Shown here piece after piece: positions 1 to 5,910 of a stretch of 11,776 nucleotides of DNA (positions are counted from its first letter, which is position 1; every line of letters begins with the position of its first letter). A program made the position numbers and the translations under genes. Source of the stretch: an uncultured Eubacteriales bacterium (lineage in GTDB: Bacteria; Bacillota; Clostridia; Oscillospirales; Oscillospiraceae); NCBI GenBank assembly GCA_900549705.1, contig URPI01000058.1, positions 1 to 11,776 of the forward strand. The letters are read 5' to 3'. Below the pieces are notes generated by a model, which was not told where the DNA came from, made no database searches, and saw only the letters and a list, made by a program, of their open reading frames with translations.

Positions 1-56
1 CGGTTCCGAAGTGCCGCTTGTCAAAAAATCCAGCTTCCCCCCGGGGGAAGCCAAGA
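1..56 (+). repeat. Left copy of a 56-bp inverted repeat spanning the window
   Basis: Bases 1-56 match the reverse complement of 11544-11599 at 55 of 56 positions; base 21 is T here, where the other copy would give G. The stretch contains a GC-rich palindrome (GCTTCCCCCCGGGGGAAGC, 33-51), an A6 run (23-28) and an 18-base end sequence (1-18) that occurs again at 11748-11765. The window begins exactly at that end sequence, so the repeat may continue to the left. It has no coding potential of its own. Confidence 0.9.
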
Positions 57-137
57 ACTCAGAAGACTTTGGCGTACACCATTCAACAAGCCGCTCTGTT
101 GCGTGGGCTTCGGGTCGCCAAGTTGGCGACCCCTACA
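55..137 (+). repeat. About 83-bp dispersed repeat unit, GGTCGCC-core variant
   Basis: The unit starts GAACTCAGAAGA, contains ACCATTCAAC and CGCTCTGTTGCGTG, and ends in a palindrome (GGGTCGCCAAGTTGGCGACCC, one base over limit if written in full with flanks; core at 112-132) followed by CTACA. A second, diverged unit follows head to tail at 138-219. A close relative lies in the opposite orientation at 7561-7642. The palindrome could form a hairpin in RNA or single-stranded DNA. I see no gene in it. Confidence 0.85.
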
Positions 138-219
138 GAACTCAGAGATTTTTGGCGATTTCCATTCAATGAACAGCTCAGTTGCGTGAGCTGCGGGAGG
201 CTAATAGTCTTCTCTACAG
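138..219 (+). repeat. About 82-bp dispersed repeat unit, decayed GGAGGCT-core variant
   Basis: This unit is tandem to the one at 55-137. It has the same opening (GAACTCAGAGA), the same middle (CCATTCAA, CAGTTGCGTGAG) and the same end (CTCTACAG). Its core is GGGAGGCTAATAGTCTTCTC, a damaged form of the GGGAGGCTAAGAGCCTCCCC palindrome seen intact at 7492, 7643 and 7721, so it can no longer form a perfect hairpin. Confidence 0.8.
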
Positions 220-342
220 TGGCGATGCAAAACTGTGGGGGCACACATTAAAATCCCCTCTTGCTGTGGAAAACTCCTGAAATTCAACAGACTTGTCACG
301 GCGCTGTGGATGAATTTTTTATTTCCCGGATTTTTCGAGTTT

Positions 343-351
343 TTATCCACA
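343..351 (+). promoter_or_regulatory. Perfect DnaA box
   Basis: TTATCCACA, an exact match to the bacterial DnaA-box consensus, directly follows the AT-rich run 313-342. Neighbouring boxes on the other strand lie at 265-273 and 305-313. Confidence 0.8.
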
Positions 352-380
352 GGGCGGTGAGAACTCTGTGAGCATTCTTG

Positions 381-420
381 TCAGATAGAAAGAGATATTT
401 ATTTCTATCCATAGGTTTTG
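381..420. other. AT-rich palindrome, candidate duplex-unwinding element
   Basis: GATAGAAA (384-391) and TTTCTATC (402-409) form a perfect 8-bp inverted repeat around the AT-rich decamer GAGATATTTA. It lies just outside the TAG-triplet array, on the side away from the DnaA box, where the unwinding element of a B. subtilis-type origin is expected. Calling it a duplex-unwinding element is inference from position and base composition. Confidence 0.55.
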
Positions 421-421
421 G

Positions 422-442
422 TAGTAGTAACGGTAGTAGTAC
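422..442 (+). promoter_or_regulatory. DnaA-trio-like TAG triplet array
   Basis: The plus strand reads TAG TAG TAA CGG TAG TAG TAC, seven in-phase triplets of which six begin with TA. In B. subtilis, repeats of 3'-GAT-5' (5'-TAG-3') next to a DnaA box bind a DnaA filament on single-stranded DNA and guide opening. Here the array is followed after seven bases by a perfect box at 450-458 and preceded by AT-rich DNA, the same order and polarity. The CGG triplet is an interruption. Confidence 0.65.
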
Positions 443-449
443 GAAGTTA

Positions 450-458
450 TGTGGATAA
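450..458 (-). promoter_or_regulatory. Perfect DnaA box beside the triplet array
   Basis: TGTGGATAA on the plus strand is TTATCCACA on the minus strand, an exact consensus. It points toward the TAG triplets and the AT-rich palindrome, so it is the best candidate for the anchoring box of the unwinding module. Confidence 0.8.
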
Positions 459-489
459 CTGTCGAAAGTTGAAGCATGGCGCGAACTTT

Positions 490-515
490 TTCTCCACAGC
501 GCATTCTGTGGAGAA
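490..515. repeat. Inverted pair of near-consensus DnaA boxes
   Basis: TTCTCCACAG (490-499) and CTGTGGAGAA (506-515) form a perfect 10-bp inverted repeat separated by CGCATT. Each arm contains a DnaA-box-like 9-mer with one change from TTATCCACA, in opposite orientations. It could bind DnaA on both arms or form a hairpin. Confidence 0.75.
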
Positions 516-522
516 CCACAAC

Positions 523-531
523 TTATCCACA
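523..531 (+). promoter_or_regulatory. Perfect DnaA box
   Basis: TTATCCACA, an exact consensus, lies 7 bases after the inverted box pair. A weaker TTGTCCACA follows at 562-570 on the same strand and TTATTCACA at 598-606 on the other. Confidence 0.8.
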
Positions 532-612
532 GGTAATTGCAGATGATTGTGAGTGGGACGGTTGTCCACAGAAAAAGAATGCACATTCAACAGACCCTGT
601 GAATAAATTTTT

Positions 613-638
613 CCCGAGACCATCGTCGGTCTGACGGG
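613..638. repeat. GC-rich hairpin at the edge of the origin-like region
   Basis: CCCG-AGACC (613-621) can pair with GGTCT (628-632) and CGGG (635-638), leaving GA bulged and ATCGTC as the loop. No T-run follows on either strand, so it is not a convincing intrinsic terminator. It separates the DnaA-box cluster from the promoter of the next gene. Its function is unknown. Confidence 0.4.
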
Positions 639-694
639 CAATTTTGGCACTGCGCGAGAGAAATTCCAGAGCCGCAAGGCAAGGCGATTACGGA

Positions 695-723
695 TTGATT
701 TTGAAAAAGTGGTATGGTATTAT
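695..723 (+). promoter_or_regulatory. Sigma-A-type promoter for the acylation cluster
   Basis: TTGATT (695-700) and TATTAT (718-723) are separated by 17 bases, the optimal spacing for a housekeeping promoter. Transcription would start near 730, giving a leader of about 28 bases that ends in the ribosome-binding sequence AAAGGATGGG (742-751) before the ATG at 758. An overlapping TATAAA at 721-726 is an alternative -10. Confidence 0.6.
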
Positions 724-757
724 AAACCGAATAAGAAAAATAAAGGATGGGATAGAA

Positions 758-1711
758 ATGCGCTTTATTTCCTTGGCTTGTGCCTTTTTACTGCTGGCGG
801 GCATTCCGGTGGGAGCAGCCCCGGCGGAGGAGGTGCGGCTTACCGTGTCCCGGCTGGTGCTGGCCTATCCCCAGGCCACGGAGGACATTTACTGCGGCAC
901 TGTGCCTGCCCGGGAGATTACATGGTGCTCCAGCAATCCTGCGGTTATCGAAGTGAAGGACGGCGTGGTCACTGCCGTGGCACCCGGCGAAGCGGAAATC
1001 ACCGCCAGCTGGAACGGGCAGGTCAGCACCTGCGCGGTTTCCTGCCTGACCGGTTCCCAGGAGGAATTTCAGAATTTCTACGGCCCGGAGCGGCACCAGC
1101 CAATGCGAACGCCAGTGGATCCCCAGCCGGGGGCCTGCCATTTTTATGACGATGCCGGGTTTATCGGGGACTCCGTCACCTATCAGCTGCTCTTTACCCA
1201 GGGGCGGGAGGAGGCCATCAGCTCTCCCGTTCCCCTGTTTCGCCGCAGCGCTTCGGTCAAGGGCTTTACCGATTACAGCTGGAACGTGATGTTCCGGGGA
1301 GCGGAATGGAAAATTGAGGAGGCCGTGGCAGCTTCCGGGGTGAACAAGGTGTTCATCATGCTGGGAGCCAACGACCTGGGCGTGCGCTCTCCGGCGGAAA
1401 CCTTTGATAATTTTCAGACCATGATTGACCGCATCCGGGAAAAAGCGCCGGAGGTGGAAATTTATATTGAGTCGGTGCTGCCCAGTGGGCTTGCCCAAAA
1501 GAGCCAGGACACCGCTGCCTACAATGAACTGCTGCGGCAATATGCCAGCGACAATCAGTTTCATTTTGTAGAGGTGGCGAAGTATTTTGAAGCCCCCGAC
1601 GGCTGTATGCCCAATTCCTACAGCGCCGACGGAGATGCCCACCTCACCGAAACCGGCATCCGGTGCTGGTTCCAGGTGCTGCAAAACTATGCCCAAAGCC
1701 AGCAAGAGTAA
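758..1711 (+). CDS. Secreted SGNH/GDSL hydrolase with N-terminal Ig-like (Big2) domain
   Basis: The product has 317 aa. I chose the ATG at 758 because AAAGGATGGG precedes it and a signal peptide (about residues 1-22) then begins at residue 1; an in-frame ATG at 644 would bury that peptide and start upstream of the promoter. Residues about 25-97 look like a bacterial Ig-like Big2 domain (ITWCSSNPAVIEVKDG, GVVTAVAPGEAEITA). The SGNH fold follows: GDS with Ser139 as likely nucleophile, GAND (203-206) and His295 in DAHLT. The usual Asp three residues before His is Gly here, and Asp291 or Asp293 could serve instead. Such enzymes usually remove or transfer acyl groups on carbohydrates. The next gene (43 bases on) is an MBOAT acyltransferase, so a role in acylating or deacylating an exported glycan is likely. 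The substrate is unknown. Confidence 0.85.
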   Translation: MRFISLACAFLLLAGIPVGAAPAEEVRLTVSRLVLAYPQATEDIYCGTVPAREITWCSSNPAVIEVKDGVVTAVAPGEAEITASWNGQVSTCAVSCLTGSQEEFQNFYGPERHQPMRTPVDPQPGACHFYDDAGFIGDSVTYQLLFTQGREEAISSPVPLFRRSASVKGFTDYSWNVMFRGAEWKIEEAVAASGVNKVFIMLGANDLGVRSPAETFDNFQTMIDRIREKAPEVEIYIESVLPSGLAQKSQDTAAYNELLRQYASDNQFHFVEVAKYFEAPDGCMPNSYSADGDAHLTETGIRCWFQVLQNYAQSQQE

Positions 1712-1754
1712 CCATTGCCCCATTCATCATTAAAATGAAAAGGAAATACTGTCA

Positions 1755-3071
1755 ATGCTGTTTTCATCCAATACGTTTTTGTTCGGCTTCCTCCCGGCGG
1801 TGGTGGTGCTGTATTACCTATGCCCCCGGCGCTGTCGGAATGTACTGCTGCTGGTATCCAGCCTGATTTTTTATGGATGGGGAGAGCCAAAATATGTGCT
1901 GCTGATGCTGGTGAGCATCCTGCTGAACTATTTCTGCGGCCTGGCCGCCGCCCGGCAGCAAAGCAGGCAGCGCTCCACCCGGGGGGTGCTGGTGCTGGGG
2001 GTGGTGCTGAATCTGGGAATGCTGGGCTTCTTTAAGTACGGAAAATTCTTTTTCGGCAGCGCCTTCCCGGACATTCCCCTGCCCATCGGCATCTCCTTCT
2101 ACATCTTCCAGGCCATGAGCTATCTCATTGACGTGTGCCGCCGGGAGGTGGAGGTGCAGAAAAACGTCCTCACCTTCGGCACCTATGTGACCCTGTTTCC
2201 CCAGCTGATTGCCGGTCCCATCGTTCGCTATCGGGATGTGGCAGAGATGCTGGAAAGCCGCCGGGAAAATCTGCCCCAGTTCAGCCGGGGCGTGCAGCGG
2301 TTTGTGGTGGGTCTGTCCAAAAAGGTGCTGCTGGCAAATACCTTCGGCTCTGCTTGGAATGCCCTGCAAGTCACCACCGGCACGGCGGCGGCCTGGCTGG
2401 GGCTATTGTGCTATACCCTGCAAATTTACTTTGATTTTTCCGGCTATTCCGACATGGCCATCGGCCTGGGGCAGCTGTTTGGCTTCACCTTCCTGGAAAA
2501 CTTCAACTATCCCTACATCAGCGCCAGCATCACCGAGTTCTGGCGGCGGTGGCACATTTCCCTGTCCACCTGGTTTAAGGAATATGTATACATCCCCCTG
2601 GGCGGCAACCGGAAGGGACTGGCAAGGCAGATTTTCAACATCCTGGTGGTGTGGCTGCTCACCGGTCTGTGGCACGGTGCCAGCTGGAATTTTGTGCTGT
2701 GGGGCGGCTATTATGCGGCGCTGCTGATTCTGGAAAAGTGCTGGCTGCTGAAGGCCGGGGAAAAGCTGCCGCTGGTGCTGCGCCGGATGCTGACCATGGT
2801 GCTGGTGATGCTGGGCTGGGCGCTGTTCTATTTTGAGAATCTGGGGGCGTTGGGTGCATTCCTGGGGCAGCTTTTTACCGCCGTTCCCTCGGCGGGCATC
2901 GCTTTCTATCTGCCGGTGACGGCGCTTGGCTGCCTGTGCGCCACCCCCGCCCTGAAGCGGGTGAAGCTCCCGGACACAGTGCGCTGGGGGCTGTGCGTGG
3001 TGCTGCTATTGCTGTGCGTGGCCTCCCTGGCACGGCAGAGCTATAACCCCTTTATCTATTTTCGGTTCTGA
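1755..3071 (+). CDS. MBOAT family membrane O-acyltransferase (AlgI/DltB-like)
   Basis: The product is a 438-aa polytopic membrane protein, close to the usual AlgI/DltB size. Signature stretches are visible: FPQLIAGPIVRY (148-159), FDFSGYSDMAIGLG (226-239), EFWRRWHISLSTWFKEYVYI (261-280) and GLWHGASWNFVLWG (304-317). His307 matches the catalytic histidine of the family, and His267 is the second conserved one. The C-terminal FIYFRF is typical of AlgI relatives. Family members pass an acyl group, often acetyl, across the membrane to an extracytoplasmic acceptor. The start ATG follows AAAAGGAAA (1737-1745). The next gene lies only 8 bases downstream and encodes an AlgX/AlgJ-like partner, so the two probably act as a pair. 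The glycan that receives the acyl group cannot be told from sequence. Confidence 0.95.
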   Translation: MLFSSNTFLFGFLPAVVVLYYLCPRRCRNVLLLVSSLIFYGWGEPKYVLLMLVSILLNYFCGLAAARQQSRQRSTRGVLVLGVVLNLGMLGFFKYGKFFFGSAFPDIPLPIGISFYIFQAMSYLIDVCRREVEVQKNVLTFGTYVTLFPQLIAGPIVRYRDVAEMLESRRENLPQFSRGVQRFVVGLSKKVLLANTFGSAWNALQVTTGTAAAWLGLLCYTLQIYFDFSGYSDMAIGLGQLFGFTFLENFNYPYISASITEFWRRWHISLSTWFKEYVYIPLGGNRKGLARQIFNILVVWLLTGLWHGASWNFVLWGGYYAALLILEKCWLLKAGEKLPLVLRRMLTMVLVMLGWALFYFENLGALGAFLGQLFTAVPSAGIAFYLPVTALGCLCATPALKRVKLPDTVRWGLCVVLLLLCVASLARQSYNPFIYFRF

Positions 3072-3079
3072 GGTGCGCC

Positions 3080-4144
3080 ATGAAAAAATGTGATAAGATA
3101 TTTACCGGGCTGATTTGCCTGTTTTTCCTGGGCATGAGCCTTTTGTATGCGGTGCTGCCTTCCCGGGCTTTTTCCCCACTGGAAAAGCGGTATCTGACCC
3201 AGGCACCGACCCTCACCGTCCCAAATCTGCTCTCCGGTGGTTTTGGGGACGAGGTGGAAAATTACATGGCTGACCAGATGCCCGGGCGGGACTGGTTTGT
3301 GGGGCTGAACGCCTACTATGAGCGGGCGTTGGGATTGCAGCGGAGCAAGGACATCTGGGTGGTGGACGGCAAGCTGGTACGCCGCCCGGTTCAGGCAGAT
3401 GATGATGCCCTGACCCGCCGGGCGGGGGTGGTGGAGCGATTTGCAAAGAACCAGAGTGTGCCCGTTACCCTGAGCCTGATTCCCTCCGCCGGGTGGGCTG
3501 CCGGAGACGGCAGCTATCAGGATGAAGCGCTGATTGATGCCGTCTATGATGCAGCCCAGGTGGACACGCTGTCGCTGACCGATACCTTCCGGGGAAGACC
3601 GGAGCTGTTTTATAACACCGACCACCACTGGACAAGCCGGGGTGCCTTTGAAGCCTACCGGGTGCTGATGAATGGGTTTCAAAAGCCGGTGGAGGAACAC
3701 TACACCGTGGAGACCTATCCCCATTTCCGGGGGGCAAACTACGCTTCCAGCTGCCTGTGGCTGACCGGGGAGGAAACGCTGGAAATGTGGCACGCCGGGG
3801 AGATTACCGTCAACCCCGGAACGGAGCAGGCCCATGAAGGGGTATTCTATCCGGCGCAGCTGGACTCCTTCGACCCCTATACCGTGTTCCTGGGGGGCAA
3901 TCAGCCCCTGGTGGAGCTATACAATCCCGCCGGGAGCGGGAAGCTGCTGGTGATTCGGGATTCCTTCAGCAATTGCCTGGGGGGCTTTCTGGCGCAGAGC
4001 TATGAGCAGGTGACGCTGGTGGATTTGCGCTATCACAAGCGCCCGGTGTCCGAGCTGCTGGCAGAGGCGGACTATGACCGGGTGCTGATTCTCTACAGCC
4101 TGGAAAACTTCCTCACCGACCAGAATCTTCCCCTGCTGCGGTGA
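3080..4144 (+). CDS. DHHW family protein, AlgX/AlgJ-like extracytoplasmic acyltransferase partner
   Basis: The product has 354 aa with one N-terminal membrane segment (about residues 7-27), so the bulk is probably outside the cell. The family-naming motif DHHW is at 181-184 (NTDHHWTSRGAF), and VIRDSFSN is at 291-298. By analogy with the Asp-His-Ser triad of AlgX, Asp181, His183 and Ser295 are the likely catalytic residues. Proteins of this type take the acyl group delivered by an MBOAT partner and place it on a polysaccharide. The ribosome-binding site GAGGTG (3069-3074) overlaps the stop codon of the upstream MBOAT gene, which argues for co-translation. No obvious terminator follows; the next gene has a separate promoter. 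Confidence 0.9.
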   Translation: MKKCDKIFTGLICLFFLGMSLLYAVLPSRAFSPLEKRYLTQAPTLTVPNLLSGGFGDEVENYMADQMPGRDWFVGLNAYYERALGLQRSKDIWVVDGKLVRRPVQADDDALTRRAGVVERFAKNQSVPVTLSLIPSAGWAAGDGSYQDEALIDAVYDAAQVDTLSLTDTFRGRPELFYNTDHHWTSRGAFEAYRVLMNGFQKPVEEHYTVETYPHFRGANYASSCLWLTGEETLEMWHAGEITVNPGTEQAHEGVFYPAQLDSFDPYTVFLGGNQPLVELYNPAGSGKLLVIRDSFSNCLGGFLAQSYEQVTLVDLRYHKRPVSELLAEADYDRVLILYSLENFLTDQNLPLLR

Positions 4145-4197
4145 GGGACGGAATTGTAAATGTTGTGTAAACGATGGGCTTTTCCGGCAGATTTCCC

Positions 4198-4225
4198 TTG
4201 TCAAAGTGTAAAATCCTGATATAAT
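4198..4225 (+). promoter_or_regulatory. Strong extended -10 promoter before the GtrII-like gene
   Basis: TTGTCA (4198-4203), a 16-base spacer and a perfect TATAAT (4220-4225) preceded by TGA (extended -10) make this the best promoter in the window. Transcription would start near 4232. The ribosome-binding site AGAGAGG is at 4254-4260. It could drive the three-gene run 4267-7279, because no terminator is evident before 7298. Confidence 0.8.
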
Positions 4226-4266
4226 TACGCTACACGGGGAAAGCGGAAATCATAGAGAGGTAAAAA

Positions 4267-5829
4267 ATGGGAAAAAAAGAAACAACGCTCCAATCCGGGC
4301 TGCTTTCCCTGGATGTTAAAAAACTCAAGCTGGTATTTTTCTGGGTGTTCGCCCTGGGACTGACAGCCCATGGCTATCGCTTCATGAACCCCAATTTCAA
4401 CCACGATTCCCTGTACTCCCTGTATGAGCAGGGACCGGAATTGATGATTTCCGTAGGGCGATTCCTGCGCCCGGTCTATCGGCTGCTGCGGGGCAACCTG
4501 ACCCTCCCGGCTTTTGGCGGGATTCTGGCGCTGGTGTATCTGTCCTTTGCGAGCTACCTGCTGGTGGAGCTGCTGGACATTCAAAACTCTTGGCTGATTG
4601 GGCTGGTGTGCGGCGTTTTGACGGTGAATTCCTCCATGTCGGTGATGAACGCTACCTATATGACGGACACGGATGCCTACTGCCTGGCTTTCCTGCTGGC
4701 GGTGCTGGGGGTTTGGGCGCTCAAGCGCTGGAAGCACGGCAGCCTCCTGATGGTGCTGTTCTGCTTTTTGTCCCTGGGCATTTACCAGGCTTATGTCAGC
4801 ACGGCGGTATTTTTACTGCTGCTGCTTGGCTTGGAGGATTTGCTGCGGGGCAAGCCTGTGAAGCAAGTCTATGGCACGCTGGTAAAGGAAATGCTGCTGG
4901 TGCTGGCTTCCATCATTTGCTATTATGTGGTGATGAAGCTGACCCAGCGCCTGAGCTATGTGCAGGAGGCAGATGTCTACAATACCGTTTCCAGTCTGCC
5001 GCCCCTGTCGGTGCGGGAGGTGCTGAGCCGCATCAGAGCCTGCATCGCTTCCGGTGCAATGTGGTCAGTGCTGCCCATTGGGCCGGTTGCCCATAACCAG
5101 TGGCTGATTCGCATCCTCAATGTGATGATGGGTGCGCTGGCGGTGCTCTGTCTGCTGAGCATAATGCGCCGCCGTGGCCTGAAAGCCGGTTCGGTGTGGG
5201 GCATTGTGGGAATTGTGGCAGCGATGCCCTTCGGCCTCAATGTGTCAACGCTGATTTCCGGGCTGTATCACTGGCTGACCATGTACAGCATGAATCTACT
5301 GTATCTCATGGTGCTGGTGCTGGTGCAGATGAGCGACGGCGACCGTGGCACCCGGGTCAAGCGGATGGTGTGGGCGGTGATGGCAGCGGTGATGGTATAT
5401 GACGGCTGCCTGTGCGCCAATGAGCTGTATTTGAAAAAGGAGATGGAGAGCGAGGCAACCCTGTCCACCTTCACCCGCATCATCGACCGGATGGAAAATA
5501 CCCCGGGCTTTGAGCCCAGAAGCACCCGGGTGGCGATGGTGGGAGAGCTGACTTATTCTCCCCTGTCGGTGCAGCGCCCCGGCATTGCCAACGATGCCAC
5601 CGGTCTGTGGTTTAATTTTTCCGTCAGCTACTATGATACCTATGTTGCATACCTGACCTATTACCTGGGCTACCCGGCGGAGTGCGTCAGTGAGAAAGAA
5701 GTCATTGCACTGGAGAAGGATCCCAGGGTAATGGAAATGCCCCCGTTCCCGGCGCAGGGAAGCGTCCGGATGGTGGACGATGTGATGGTGGTAAAGCTGG
5801 CGGAGCCTGTTGAGGAGACAGAGGAATAA
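4267..5829 (+). CDS. GtrII-family membrane glycosyltransferase
   Basis: The product has 520 aa and many hydrophobic segments (first at about 20-36; further ones near 82-103, 108-122, 136-152, 160-190), leaving a soluble C-terminal part from about residue 395. FNHDSLYSLYEQG (44-56), GRFLRPVYR (64-72), TDTDAYC (133-139) and GIYQAY (171-176) resemble the glucosyltransferase GtrII family. Those proteins use a lipid-linked sugar to decorate surface polysaccharide from the outer face of the membrane. The usual partners, GtrA-type flippase and GtrB-type polyprenyl-phosphate glucose synthase, are not in this window and would have to be elsewhere. It has its own promoter, 122 bases after the DHHW gene, and may modify the same glycan. 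The sugar and acceptor are unknown. Confidence 0.8.
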   Translation: MGKKETTLQSGLLSLDVKKLKLVFFWVFALGLTAHGYRFMNPNFNHDSLYSLYEQGPELMISVGRFLRPVYRLLRGNLTLPAFGGILALVYLSFASYLLVELLDIQNSWLIGLVCGVLTVNSSMSVMNATYMTDTDAYCLAFLLAVLGVWALKRWKHGSLLMVLFCFLSLGIYQAYVSTAVFLLLLLGLEDLLRGKPVKQVYGTLVKEMLLVLASIICYYVVMKLTQRLSYVQEADVYNTVSSLPPLSVREVLSRIRACIASGAMWSVLPIGPVAHNQWLIRILNVMMGALAVLCLLSIMRRRGLKAGSVWGIVGIVAAMPFGLNVSTLISGLYHWLTMYSMNLLYLMVLVLVQMSDGDRGTRVKRMVWAVMAAVMVYDGCLCANELYLKKEMESEATLSTFTRIIDRMENTPGFEPRSTRVAMVGELTYSPLSVQRPGIANDATGLWFNFSVSYYDTYVAYLTYYLGYPAECVSEKEVIALEKDPRVMEMPPFPAQGSVRMVDDVMVVKLAEPVEETEE

Positions 5830-5910
5830 GGCTGTCGCCGAAAAGCAATGCAAGGAATGTCCTGCGGGACGTTCATCATCCTGATACGTCAATGAAATGA
5901 GGTAAATCAT

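Larger units (their letters stand above)
260..610. other. oriC: Candidate replication origin (oriC): DnaA-box cluster
   Basis: There is no credible gene here. Nine DnaA-box-like 9-mers occur within 342 bases. Perfect TTATCCACA lies at 343-351 (+), 450-458 (-) and 523-531 (+). Consensus-compatible TTTTCCACA is at 265-273 (-) and TTATTCACA at 598-606 (-). One-mismatch sites are at 305-313 (-), 490-498 (+), 507-515 (-) and 562-570 (+). AT-rich stretches lie at 313-346 and 381-420, and a TAG-triplet array at 422-442 abuts a perfect box. The order AT-rich, TAG triplets, DnaA box is the known unwinding arrangement of Bacillus subtilis oriC, read on the opposite strand. An 11-base direct repeat, ATTCAACAGAC, brackets the cluster (282-292 and 585-595). 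The oddity is that dnaA, dnaN and rpmH are absent from the following 11 kb. A DnaA-titrating cluster or a displaced or relict origin is the alternative. Confidence 0.75.

Noticed and set aside
18..251. 77-codon open frame on the plus strand
   Set aside because: It reads straight through two tandem repeat units and their palindromes. The same peptide stretch (LRVAKLATPT) appears in a frame across the inverted repeat at 7561-7642, showing it is repeat-derived. It has no ribosome-binding site.
296..677. Minus-strand open frames (296-586 and 447-677) across the origin-like region
   Set aside because: They lie over the DnaA boxes, AT-rich palindrome and triplet array, lack a plausible start site, and show no protein family features.
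644..757. Upstream extension of the SGNH gene from the ATG at 644
   Set aside because: It would place the signal peptide 38 residues inside the protein and start before the promoter at 695-723. The ATG at 758 has a good ribosome-binding site.
5850..5872. GTCC/GGAC hairpin between the GtrII-like and lipid kinase genes
   Set aside because: The stem is only about 4-5 bp and no T-run follows, so it is not supported as a terminator.
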